The position numbers and the translations under genes are program-made. Shown here piece after piece: positions 15,384 through 23,335 of a stretch of 33,301 nucleotides of DNA. Position 1 is the stretch's first letter; the number at the start of each line of letters is the position of its first letter. A model generated the notes under the pieces. That model saw only the letters and a program-made list of their open reading frames with translations. It made no database searches and was not told where the DNA came from. The DNA comes from an uncultured Bacteroidota bacterium. Its GTDB lineage: Bacteria; Bacteroidota; Bacteroidia; Bacteroidales; P3. Location: positions 1-33,301 of the forward strand of contig CADBDA010000021.1 in NCBI GenBank assembly GCA_902793295.1, read 5' to 3'.

Positions 15384-17933
15384 TTAGCGAACAATCAGTT
15401 TTTCAACCTTGCTGAACTTGTCGTTGGAGATGCGAACGAAGTAAGCACCCTTAGCCAAGTTGGAGACGTTGATGTTGGTACCGTTCTCAGCGTTGAACGT
15501 GGAGGTGGTGATGACGCGGCCGCTCATGTCGATGAGGGACATGTTGACGTTGCCAGAGACACCCTTCATGGAGACGTTGACGTTGGAGGTAGCCGGGTTG
15601 GGCTGGAGTTTCATAGAGACACCAGTAGCGGCATCGATACCGACGTGGAGTTTGAAGCTGCAACGGAAGGTGTGAGCAGCCTGGACATTCTCGAGTTCGA
15701 CGTAGCCGTAACCTTCGGCGGCATCCCACTCGTAATCGGTGGTTTCAACGCCATCGATCCAGATCTTGTCGATTTCGTAACCCTCGGAAGGATAGATGTA
15801 AGCTCCAACGGAACCGCCCTGAGCGACGCTATCGGTGAGACCGCAGAGAGACTCGTTACGGCCGTTTGCGAAGTAACCGAGTTCTTCGTCATCGCACTCG
15901 AAGGTGACAGCGAAGTGAGGAACATAGAAGCTAGGACCAACGATCATACGAATCATAGGATATTCGTCGACGGGGAAGATAGCATAACCCTGTTCGAAGG
16001 GGCACCAGGTCAAAGTGGAGTAGAAGTTGTCAACGGTAAGAACATTGCCATAGGAAGCCATGCCAGGTTCGTTGTAGTAGTAGTGCCAAGCGCCATCGGG
16101 ATCGTAGTAACCATTGGTGGAGGAAGCAACAGCGAAGTTACCTTCCTGAGCCAGACGATAACCGATACGGTAGCTGGAGGAGGGGAGCAGATCAGGCTGT
16201 TCGGGGAAGGGGATGAAAACAGTGGGATAGTTGTCACCAGGAGTCATGTAGGTCAGGTACTCGTAGTCATCGGAAGAAGAGATGAGGTCGTTAGCGGTGA
16301 CGGTATAGGTGCTAGCGCCAGTGTTCATATAGTAGAAATTGAGGTTACCAGTTTCAGCGTCGATACTGTCGCGGAAGAGGTAGGGGATCAGCTGAGCACC
16401 AGGAGAGGTGAGGCCGTCCTGAGTAGCAGCGACCATTTCAACGCCGAGGACTTTCCAGCCCTGGGGCACCTGGCTGCCAGTGACGTAGGAAACGAATGCG
16501 CCGTAACCAGCCTCATCCCAATGGGTATCTTCGTAGCTGTCAGACCAGATGTAGCCACCATTCTGACCTTCGCGGATAGCGCCGGGGGTGAAGTAGGAGT
16601 TTCTGCTGACGAGGGAGTTGTCGCGAGCCCAAGTACCTTTACCATTGTGGTAGGAAGCGTCGAAGTTGACCTCGAAGCGGAGGGTATCAAGGGTGAGGGA
16701 ATCCCAGACGTGGGTCAGCGTGGAAGTAGTGATATCGGTGAAGAAGTGACCAACGCCGACGTTGGCGGTGGGCAGGTAACCGACATGGCTAGGATCGGGG
16801 GTACCGGTGAAGCCGAGACCGTTGTGTTCGCTATTAGCATCGTACCAACCCATGGGGTCGATAACGATAGCGGAAGAACCTTCAGGGTTAGAAGCGATGG
16901 TACCAGCGTTTTGGGAGACATAGGTGAGAGTGTCGTTAGAACCTTCCATCCAACCGCGAACAAGAGCAGTGACGTTGTTCTGAGCATTCAGACCGTCGTT
17001 GACGAAAGAAGCGCGATAGGTGAGGGGGAGGTTGAGGCCCTGGGGCAGCTGATGGTAGAAACCTTCGAAGTGTTCGTTGGATTTCATGGTCAGACGGCTA
17101 GCGGGGGCAGCGGAGACGGTGAGGTCATCGACATACCAGTAGTAGCCATAAACACCACCATTGTTGCTGGAGCTGGTCCAACGGAGACGGAGGTAGAGGT
17201 TAGCCTGGTTACCGCAAGCAGCGGGGAGGGTAACACGTTTGAAGCCGCGGATAGCGTCGTTCGAACCAAGGTCGACGTTGCGGACGTTGATTTCGAAAGC
17301 GTTCCAAGTGGTACCGTCGGTGCTATAGTCGATGAAGCACTGGTCGGCGTTGAATTTCATGTAGTACTGATAGAAGCGGACATCGACGAGGGGGCTACCC
17401 ACAGTGCTGATAGCGGGGAAAGCCATGAAAGCGTCGAAAGCGCCAGTAGCACCAGTAGAGACCTGGTCAATCATACTCATGAGCATGAAACCATTGTTGG
17501 GGGTCGAGGAATAGAAATAACCGGCACGGTTGAACCAAGAACCATCCTGTCTCTGCTGAATCAGATAGGGATAGTGACCGGTCTGCTGCATCTGCATGCA
17601 GTAAGCCATGGTGGTATCTTCCCAACGCTGCCAAGTGGAGTGGTACTCCGTCTGGGCGTGGATAGGAGCATTGGTACCACCGATGAGCTGGTTGGCGGCA
17701 GTGATGACGCCTCTGGTGATGGAGGTAACGTCACTAAAGTCGTTGGTGTAGAGTTCACCGTCTTTAGTGAAGATGGAGCCATTGAAGCCAGCTTTCTGTT
17801 CGAACTGAACAGAGGGTTTAACTGCAACGGCGCGCTGATCCTGAGCTTTGATAGCTCGGGCAGTGTTCTTCGTCTGAGCGAAACCGAAGGTAGCGCAGAG
17901 GGCGAAGGCAAGAACCATTAATGTTTTTTTCAT
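15384..17933 (-). CDS. Large T9SS cargo protein with jelly-roll-like domain
   Basis: An 849-residue exported protein of unknown function. Residues 1-20 are a signal peptide (ATFGFAQ). About 140-275 resembles the MAM/choice-of-anchor-J jelly-roll of Bacteroidota adhesins and proteases (IDYSTDGTTWNAFEI, then YWYVDDLTVS). The middle region is rich in aromatic and Asn/Asp residues. Near 690-770 is a segment (GGSVGAYIYPSEGYEIDKIW) like InlB-B-type beta repeats. Residues 776-849 are a T9SS type A sorting domain (LQPNPATSN, then LAKGAYFVRIS). No catalytic motif of a peptidase or glycosidase was recognised, so an adhesin or structural role is a guess. The ATG at 17933 starts the signal peptide; the longer frame to 18077 covers the promoter and leader. 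Confidence 0.82.
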   Translation of the reverse strand: MKKTLMVLAFALCATFGFAQTKNTARAIKAQDQRAVAVKPSVQFEQKAGFNGSIFTKDGELYTNDFSDVTSITRGVITAANQLIGGTNAPIHAQTEYHSTWQRWEDTTMAYCMQMQQTGHYPYLIQQRQDGSWFNRAGYFYSSTPNNGFMLMSMIDQVSTGATGAFDAFMAFPAISTVGSPLVDVRFYQYYMKFNADQCFIDYSTDGTTWNAFEINVRNVDLGSNDAIRGFKRVTLPAACGNQANLYLRLRWTSSSNNGGVYGYYWYVDDLTVSAAPASRLTMKSNEHFEGFYHQLPQGLNLPLTYRASFVNDGLNAQNNVTALVRGWMEGSNDTLTYVSQNAGTIASNPEGSSAIVIDPMGWYDANSEHNGLGFTGTPDPSHVGYLPTANVGVGHFFTDITTSTLTHVWDSLTLDTLRFEVNFDASYHNGKGTWARDNSLVSRNSYFTPGAIREGQNGGYIWSDSYEDTHWDEAGYGAFVSYVTGSQVPQGWKVLGVEMVAATQDGLTSPGAQLIPYLFRDSIDAETGNLNFYYMNTGASTYTVTANDLISSSDDYEYLTYMTPGDNYPTVFIPFPEQPDLLPSSSYRIGYRLAQEGNFAVASSTNGYYDPDGAWHYYYNEPGMASYGNVLTVDNFYSTLTWCPFEQGYAIFPVDEYPMIRMIVGPSFYVPHFAVTFECDDEELGYFANGRNESLCGLTDSVAQGGSVGAYIYPSEGYEIDKIWIDGVETTDYEWDAAEGYGYVELENVQAAHTFRCSFKLHVGIDAATGVSMKLQPNPATSNVNVSMKGVSGNVNMSLIDMSGRVITTSTFNAENGTNINVSNLAKGAYFVRISNDKFSKVEKLIVR

Positions 17934-18047
17934 TGTAATTGAATTTTGATTAATAAAAAATTTTCGTTCACAATAATGCGCAAAATCCTCAAATACAGCG
18001 CACAAAGTGCCACATTGAAGAGATTCTGCATGGTTATTAATTGGATG

Positions 18048-18078
18048 CAAATATAGAACATTTTCCATTACTGACAAA
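18048..18078 (-). promoter_or_regulatory. Promoter of the 849-residue T9SS cargo gene
   Basis: On the minus strand TTTG (18078-18075), 19 bases, then TATATTTG (18055-18048): an exact match to both boxes. The predicted start near 18041 leaves a leader of about 107 bases before the ATG, which is long for this window and close to that of the other T9SS cargo gene. Confidence 0.75.
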
Positions 18079-18125
18079 ATATTTCGTCTATTTTTTATTT
18101 TTTTTAGAAATTGGACATACTAAAG

Positions 18126-18175
18126 AGCCGAGTTGCGAGTTAAAAGAATTTAAAAAAGTAAAAAGGGGTAATAGT
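18126..18175. repeat. Short ~9-base repeat stretch
   Basis: The run divides into 9-base steps GAGTTGCGA, GTTAAAAGA, ATTTAAAAA, AGTAAAAAG, GGGTAATAG. The 10-mer AGTTGCGAGT (18131-18140) recurs exactly at 25801-25810, in another repeat-bearing gap. It lies between the divergent T9SS and TPR lipoprotein genes. Confidence 0.45.
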
Positions 18176-18205
18176 CCCAAGAGAAAACGCGAAACATAAA
18201 TAATA

Positions 18206-19888
18206 ATGATACATAGGAATATAATATACCGGATGCCGACGGTTGTGGTAGCGGTAGTGCTGTGGGTGGTAGCAGGGCTAGCCGCCGCCAGTTGTGGCGG
18301 CAGCAAGTCTGCCGCCGGCGCAGGCGACGGACGTTACCAGCGAGCCCCCATGGTGGAGACCACGGAGGAGGCGCTGAAGACGGAGGTCCAGATGATCCAT
18401 GCCAAGATGAGCCAGGAGGTCGGCCGGAGTGCGGAGGCGCAAGCCCAGTACCGGGCCATAGTGCAGCAGCATCCGAACCACGCAGCCGCGTTGTACGAGC
18501 TGAGTCGCATCATGGAGGCGGAGAACCGGCTAGACAGTGCGATACACTATGCCGAGCGCGCCGCCGCCAACGGTCGCGACGTGGTGTGGTACCAGCTGCA
18601 GCTGGCCTCGTTGTACCGCAATGCGCAGGACGCCGACAAGTGCGTCAAGCAATGGGAGATGATTGTGAAGCGGTGGCCCGACAACCTGAACTATTACTAT
18701 GAGCTTTCGAACGCCTATCTGCGGAAGGAAGACCTCAAAGGCGCCATAGAAGTGCTGAACCGAGTGGAGAAGCGCGTAGGAATCAGCGAGGAAGTGTCGA
18801 TGCAGAAAGCCAAGCTATGGCGAGCCGCAGGACGTGAAGACAAGGTATTGGAAGAGATAGCGGCGCTGAGCGAAGCCATGCCGCAGGAGAGCCAATACAA
18901 CATCATGCTAGCAGACAGCTACATGAAGAACAAGGACTACGCCAAGGCGTTGGCCTACTACAACCGTGCCCTGGAGCACAACCCCAACGACCCCTACGCC
19001 CACATAGCCCTGGCGGAATACTACAAGAGCAAAGGTCAGGCCCGCAAAGCCTACGAAGAGCTGAAGTCCGCCTTCAGCAGCGCGGAACTGACGACGACCA
19101 ACAAGATACAGACCCTTACGAATTTCTACACAGGCGAAGAGTTTTACGGCATCCATTCCAGCTTTGCCTACAGCCTGCTGGAGCAGGTGATGCAGCAGAG
19201 CGACGACAGCACCAGTTATGCCGCCTTCTATGGCGACGTGCTGATGCGGCAAGGGAAATACAGTGAAGCCCACCACCAGTTTGCCCTTGCGCTGACGAAA
19301 GACAGCAGCAAATACGAGTTATGGGAGGCGATGCTGGTGAGCGAGATGAAAGAAGCCAAGGACAGCGAGCGACTGCAGCGAGACGCCGAGCGAGCCGAAG
19401 CGCTGTTTCCGTTGCATCCGCTGCCGAAATACATCCAAGCCGTTCTGGCATACGACGCCGGCGACTACAACAAAGCACTGGAGCAGAGCCTGCGTTGCGA
19501 GAATCTAGGATTTGACAAAGGCTATCTGGAATCGGAGACCTACCTGCTGATAGCCGAATCGTACAGCCGACTGAAAGACGCCCGCTGTCTGGACTACTAC
19601 AAACGCTTTCTGGAGATGCACCCCAAGGACCTGCAGGTGATGAACAGCTACGCCTACCAACTGGCACTGAACGGACAGGAGCTCAACACAGCGGAGCGGT
19701 TGTCGAAGCAGACCCTGTCGGCACAGCCCAACAACCCCTACTTTCAGGACACCTATGCATGGATACTGCACCTGCAGGGACGAGACGAAGCCGCATGGCC
19801 CTACATAGAGAAAGCCGCGAAGCAGCTGCCCGACGACGAAGAGACCGCCGAGCATCTGAGAGTCATCAAAGAAAAACTGAACAAATGA
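18206..19888 (+). CDS. TPR-repeat lipoprotein
   Basis: A 560-residue lipoprotein. A signal segment at about 11-28 ends in the lipobox AAASC with Cys30. Most of the rest is tetratricopeptide repeats: units such as AKALAYYNRALEHNPNDPYAH, HHQFALALTKDSS and the C-terminal NPYFQDTYAWILHLQGRDEA. TPR solenoids bind other proteins, so it probably acts as a scaffold at the outer or inner membrane facing the periplasm. Its stop overlaps the start of the DUF4292 lipoprotein by 4 bases; these two neighbours recur together in Bacteroidota as far as I know, which suggests a joint envelope function. The precise role is unknown. An ATG at 18233 (Met10) is an alternative start. Confidence 0.82.
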   Translation: MIHRNIIYRMPTVVVAVVLWVVAGLAAASCGGSKSAAGAGDGRYQRAPMVETTEEALKTEVQMIHAKMSQEVGRSAEAQAQYRAIVQQHPNHAAALYELSRIMEAENRLDSAIHYAERAAANGRDVVWYQLQLASLYRNAQDADKCVKQWEMIVKRWPDNLNYYYELSNAYLRKEDLKGAIEVLNRVEKRVGISEEVSMQKAKLWRAAGREDKVLEEIAALSEAMPQESQYNIMLADSYMKNKDYAKALAYYNRALEHNPNDPYAHIALAEYYKSKGQARKAYEELKSAFSSAELTTTNKIQTLTNFYTGEEFYGIHSSFAYSLLEQVMQQSDDSTSYAAFYGDVLMRQGKYSEAHHQFALALTKDSSKYELWEAMLVSEMKEAKDSERLQRDAERAEALFPLHPLPKYIQAVLAYDAGDYNKALEQSLRCENLGFDKGYLESETYLLIAESYSRLKDARCLDYYKRFLEMHPKDLQVMNSYAYQLALNGQELNTAERLSKQTLSAQPNNPYFQDTYAWILHLQGRDEAAWPYIEKAAKQLPDDEETAEHLRVIKEKLNK

Positions 19889-20730
19889 GCCGAGCGATGA
19901 AAGCGACGACAAGAACCACAAGAGCGAGCCGCCACGAAGAAGCCAGAGGACTGGGCATGCTATTCCTAATAGTGGTTATGGTAGGCGGCCTGCTGGCCGG
20001 GAGCTGCCGCAGCCACAAGGATTTGGCGCACCAGGCCAACGACAGCATCGCCAACGTTGCCGACCAACCAGAGCCACCGAAGCCCCCCGTGGTGCGGCTG
20101 GACACCATACAAAACGCCTACTACCGATACTACAGCGCCAACTTCAGCTGCGAAGTGGACGGGATGCGTGTGAACGGTCAAATAAGGATAGTACACGACA
20201 GCGCCATCTGGATCAGCGTGAACAAGGTGATAGAAGTTGGCCGGGCACTGATCACCCCGACGCGAGTGCAAGGCTATGTGAAGCTGTTGAACAAACAGTA
20301 CGACGGCAGCTACAGCGACGTCGTGAAGCGATGGGGACTGGATCTGGACTACGCCACCCTGGAGGCACTGCTGACAGGCAACTGTCCGCCCCACTGTGTG
20401 AAGCATCAGGAACCCGAGCGCAACGGTGACCAAGTGACGCTCCACTTCACCCAGAAGAGCGCCGCCACCGGCAAGCAACGCCAAGTGACGATGCAGAAAA
20501 GCCTCAAGCGCAAAAAAATACAGCAGACCGATATTGTCAGCGGAGAATTGCACCAGCAGGTGACATGCGACTACGGACGTCCGCAGACCATCAACGGACA
20601 GGAGCTGCCCACGGAGATAACGCTGAACATCAGAAGTCGCGTCTATAGCGGCGCCACGCAAGTGAAGTTGGAGAAGATCGTACTGAACCAGCCACAAGGG
20701 ATGCCTTTCAAATTAAAAAACAAACACTAG
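19885..20730 (+). CDS. DUF4292 lipoprotein
   Basis: A 281-residue lipoprotein. The membrane segment at about 23-39 ends in LLAGSC with Cys41 as the lipidated residue. The body reads as one beta-rich domain of the DUF4292 type (YYSANFSCEVDGMRVNGQIR, then DSAIWISVNKVIEVGRALITP), a family thought to share the open beta-barrel shape of LolA-like lipid carriers; that fold link is an inference from family knowledge. The start at 19885 overlaps the TPR stop (ATGA); an ATG nine bases later is also possible. A longer frame from 19759 is only read-through of the neighbour in another frame. It has a charged N-terminus of about 22 residues before the hydrophobic part, longer than usual. Confidence 0.78.
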   Translation: MSRAMKATTRTTRASRHEEARGLGMLFLIVVMVGGLLAGSCRSHKDLAHQANDSIANVADQPEPPKPPVVRLDTIQNAYYRYYSANFSCEVDGMRVNGQIRIVHDSAIWISVNKVIEVGRALITPTRVQGYVKLLNKQYDGSYSDVVKRWGLDLDYATLEALLTGNCPPHCVKHQEPERNGDQVTLHFTQKSAATGKQRQVTMQKSLKRKKIQQTDIVSGELHQQVTCDYGRPQTINGQELPTEITLNIRSRVYSGATQVKLEKIVLNQPQGMPFKLKNKH

Positions 20731-20780
20731 AAACCCTATTATCAACAAGAACCCAAACCCAATCAAAAAGCCACAATAAC

Positions 20781-20825
20781 GAATTGATCCATTCATAAGC
20801 GCACACCGACGTGTGCAGACAATTC
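20781..20825. other. Stem-loop in the gap before the exported unknown gene
   Basis: GCACAC (20801-20806) and GTGTGC (20811-20816) form a 6-bp hairpin with a CGAC loop. An outer pair, GAATTG (20781-20786) and CAATTC (20820-20825), flanks it. No T tract follows, so it is not a simple terminator. It may be part of the leader of the next gene or a protein-binding palindrome. The rest of 20731-20861 shows nothing. Confidence 0.4.
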
Positions 20826-20861
20826 ATCCTAAAACACATACATCACATAATATTTGGAACT

Positions 20862-21668
20862 ATGAAGAGATTACTTATACTTTTTGTCCTGGTAGGGATT
20901 GGCTTTAGCGGGCGGAGCCAGGTGGAATCGGACACGCCAGAGACGGCGACGGAAGCCATAGAAGCGCTGGGGTATGACCACGACTTGGTGGCAGACTCGG
21001 CCGTGGTGGTGTTGGAGCGCTACCTGAATCTGCTGAATTTCGACTCGATACGGACAGACAGCATCCTTTACATAGAGAGCCACATCTTCAGCCGCAGTCA
21101 TCCGGAAGACACCATCGTGATGAAACGGTGGTTCTATCCCGAGGCCAACTACCGGACCGAGTTGTGGAGCAAAGACACCCTGGAGATAGGGCTGCGATCG
21201 AACGGCTACGACACCTTCTTCAAATACGACAAGAAGAAACGCGCATGGTTCAAGACCGACGTATACAACTACTACGAGAACTTCGACTCGTACAACTTCC
21301 ATGGCCCCTTCTTCCACTGGCAGCAGCGGAATGTGCGGATGCGCTACGACGGCATCTGGAACTTCCAAGGTCATGAAGCCTACCGTCTGTTTGTGAAACA
21401 AGGCAGCTACTTCGACCGCTACTACATGTTTGAAAAGGAAAGCGGCCTGCTGTTCATGTACGACGAGCTGGACTCGTATCTGGACATGGAGCATGACGAG
21501 ACGCGGCATGTGGAATGGCGCGCCTTCCACGAATACCAGCCCCTTGACAAATGTCTGTTTCCCAGCGTTGAGAGTTATATGATAGACAACGACATTGTGA
21601 TGATCTACCACCATTACCGCTATGTAGCCTTTGACTACGACTATTTTATGGAGGACCTCGTACGATGA
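20862..21668 (+). CDS. Exported protein of unknown function
   Basis: A 268-residue protein with a clear signal peptide (MKRLLILFVLVGIGFSGRSQ, cleavage near 20) and no later membrane segment. The mature part is rich in Tyr, Phe and Asp, with stretches such as YYENFDSYNFHGPFFHW and FEKESGLLFMYDELDSYLDM that suggest an all-beta periplasmic or surface domain, in general style like outer-membrane lipoprotein-sorting folds; I do not recognise a family. The frame extends upstream to 20811, but the signal peptide fixes the ATG at 20862. Its stop overlaps the tadA start (ATGA), so the two are translated from one message, although no functional link is evident. Confidence 0.6.
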   Translation: MKRLLILFVLVGIGFSGRSQVESDTPETATEAIEALGYDHDLVADSAVVVLERYLNLLNFDSIRTDSILYIESHIFSRSHPEDTIVMKRWFYPEANYRTELWSKDTLEIGLRSNGYDTFFKYDKKKRAWFKTDVYNYYENFDSYNFHGPFFHWQQRNVRMRYDGIWNFQGHEAYRLFVKQGSYFDRYYMFEKESGLLFMYDELDSYLDMEHDETRHVEWRAFHEYQPLDKCLFPSVESYMIDNDIVMIYHHYRYVAFDYDYFMEDLVR

Positions 21669-22111
21669 GCCTGTTTGACAACGAAGACGAATTCTATATG
21701 CAGCAAGCCCTGCGGGAAGCCCGTGCGGCGCGCGACGAAGGGGAGATACCCATCGGGGCGGTGATTGTGTGCGACGGCCAGATCGTAGCGCGGGCGCACA
21801 ACAACACCGAGCGGCTGCACGACGTGACGGCACATGCCGAAATGATAGCGTTCACCTCGGCGGCGAACACCTTGGGCAGCAAATACCTGCCCGACTGCAC
21901 GCTGTATGTCACGGTGGAGCCCTGTCCGATGTGCGCCGGAGCCGCCGGATGGGTACAGATAGGCCGGATAGTGTATGGCGCCAGCGACGCGAAGAAAGGA
22001 TTTGAGAAACTAGGTCGCGGGATGCTGCATCCCAAGACGGAAGTTACCGGCGGCGTGATGGAGGAGGAATGCGCCATGCTGATGAAGGAGTTTTTCAAAG
22101 GGAAGCGATAG
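21665..22111 (+). CDS. tadA: tRNA-specific adenosine deaminase
   Basis: A 148-residue zinc enzyme that deaminates the wobble adenosine of tRNA-Arg(ACG) to inosine. The deaminase motif is complete: His57-Ala-Glu59 (HAE) with catalytic Glu59, and PCPMC with Cys87 and Cys90 as zinc ligands. The N-terminal helix and IPIGAVIV strand, and the C-terminal GRGMLHPKTEVTGG, fit TadA rather than cytidine or guanine deaminases. Its length is slightly below the E. coli protein (167) but normal for the phylum. The start overlaps the stop of the exported unknown gene by 4 bases. Confidence 0.92.
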   Translation: MSLFDNEDEFYMQQALREARAARDEGEIPIGAVIVCDGQIVARAHNNTERLHDVTAHAEMIAFTSAANTLGSKYLPDCTLYVTVEPCPMCAGAAGWVQIGRIVYGASDAKKGFEKLGRGMLHPKTEVTGGVMEEECAMLMKEFFKGKR

Positions 22112-22161
22112 CAGCCCACCAGACATCCTTAGGACAATAACTTTAAAAACATTAATATAAA

Positions 22162-23052
22162 ATGAAACCCACACTATTAGTTTTGGCAGCCGGTATGGGC
22201 AGCCGCTACGGAGGACTGAAGCAGATGGACGGCGTCGGTCCCAACGGAGAAATCATCATGGACTACTCGATTACGGACGCCATCCGCGCCGGCTTCGGCA
22301 AGGTGGTCTTCGTGATCCGCCACAGCTTCGAGCAGGAATTCAAGGCCAAGATCAACGCCGAGCACTTCGGCAACAAGATCAAGGTAGAATACGTCTTCCA
22401 AGAACTTGACAACCTGCCGGAAGGCTTCACCGTTCCCGAAGGACGCGAGAAACCTTGGGGCACCAACCACGCCATCCTGATGGCCAAGGACGTCATCAAG
22501 GAACCCTTTGCCGTCATCAACGCCGACGACTTCTACGGCGCTGACGCCTTCAAGGTCATAGGCGACTACCTGCGCGGTTTGGAAGGCAAGAAAGGCGACT
22601 ACTGCATGGTCGGCTACCGCCTGGAGAACACGCTGAGCGAAAACGGCACGGTGAGCCGCGGGGTGTGCAACGTTGACGACAAAGGATACCTTGTGGGCAT
22701 GACCGAACGCACCAGCATCGGCCGCACCGCCAACGGCATCGAATACAAGGACGACGACGGCTCGATGCATCCGCTGCCGGCTGACGCCACCGTATCGATG
22801 AACCTGTTCGGATTCACACCTGACTACTTCGTTGAGAGCGAAAAACTGTTTGTCGAGTTTCTGAAAGCACGCGGGACGGAGATGAAATCGGAATACTACA
22901 TCCCCTTCGCAGTCAACACTTTCCTTGGCAACGGATATGCCACTATGCGCGTGTTGAAAACCACGGCACAGTGGTTTGGCGTGACCTACAAGGAAGACCG
23001 CCCGATGGTGGTGGAACGCCTGGCTCGCCTGCATGCTGAAGGAGTTTATTGA
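22162..23052 (+). CDS. Sugar-phosphate nucleotidyltransferase family protein
   Basis: A 296-residue cytosolic enzyme of the NTP_transferase (GT-A fold) superfamily, which joins a sugar 1-phosphate to a nucleotide. The N-terminal loop LAAGMGSRYGGLKQ at 8-21 binds the NTP, PWGTNHAIL (98-106) lines the sugar/nucleotide site, and NADDFYG (120-126) supplies metal-binding Asp residues. The sugar cannot be read from the sequence. Relatives in this phylum sit beside sugar kinases of the aminoglycoside phosphotransferase fold (MurU/AmgK-like salvage), but no kinase is next to this gene. It has a 50-base AT-rich gap upstream and a GC-rich hairpin downstream. Confidence 0.78.
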   Translation: MKPTLLVLAAGMGSRYGGLKQMDGVGPNGEIIMDYSITDAIRAGFGKVVFVIRHSFEQEFKAKINAEHFGNKIKVEYVFQELDNLPEGFTVPEGREKPWGTNHAILMAKDVIKEPFAVINADDFYGADAFKVIGDYLRGLEGKKGDYCMVGYRLENTLSENGTVSRGVCNVDDKGYLVGMTERTSIGRTANGIEYKDDDGSMHPLPADATVSMNLFGFTPDYFVESEKLFVEFLKARGTEMKSEYYIPFAVNTFLGNGYATMRVLKTTAQWFGVTYKEDRPMVVERLARLHAEGVY

Positions 23053-23062
23053 TTTTTTTGCA

Positions 23063-23106
23063 TTTCTGCCGCGGGTGTGGGGGTGACTCCCCGCCTGCGG
23101 CGGAAA
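23063..23106. other. GC-rich hairpin after the nucleotidyltransferase gene
   Basis: TTTCTGCCGC (23063-23072) pairs with GCGGCGGAAA (23097-23106, one G-U), and a GGGG/CCCC inner stem (near 23079-23092) closes a short loop. It starts 10 bases after the stop. No T tract follows, so it may be a message-stabilising or REP-like element rather than an intrinsic terminator. Confidence 0.5.
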
Positions 23107-23335
23107 TCTTGGAATTCTTGGAAATAATTCTTTTTCTTGCTCCATTGGGCTGGCTGATAAATATCAACGAGGACGATTTCACTCACGGCATGATCAAAGT
23201 TCCCAACCGTTATTTCAATTCTCTTTAATCCAGCACCCCAACGAATTCAAAACCAGCAAGCAATTTCAATTCCCGCCTGCGGGAGTACCATTTCCCAAGA
23301 TTAAAAAAAAATTACAGGATTCGCACGTAACAGCC
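23107..23335. other. Gene-free stretch with a second copy of the GC-rich word
   Basis: About 229 bases without a credible gene. The imperfect palindrome TCCCGCCTGCGGGA (23271-23284) contains the 11-mer CCCGCCTGCGG also found in the upstream hairpin (23090-23100). One plus-strand frame stays open from the nucleotidyltransferase end to a stop at 23228, but it has no start and no family match. No clear promoter for the methyltransferase was found. Confidence 0.4.

Noticed and set aside
15372..17921. An 849-codon open frame on the plus strand
   Set aside because: It is the antisense of the T9SS cargo gene, rich in Val/Glu/Gly without signal or domain; the minus-strand protein has a signal peptide, promoter and sorting domain.
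17934..18077. Longer N-terminus for the 849-residue T9SS protein
   Set aside because: It would bury the signal peptide and cover an exact promoter match.
23053..23230. A plus-strand frame open without a start codon to TAA near 23228, ending in NEDDFTHGMIKVPNRYF
   Set aside because: It reads through the GC-rich hairpin, has no start codon and matches no family I know; too short to call a pseudogene.
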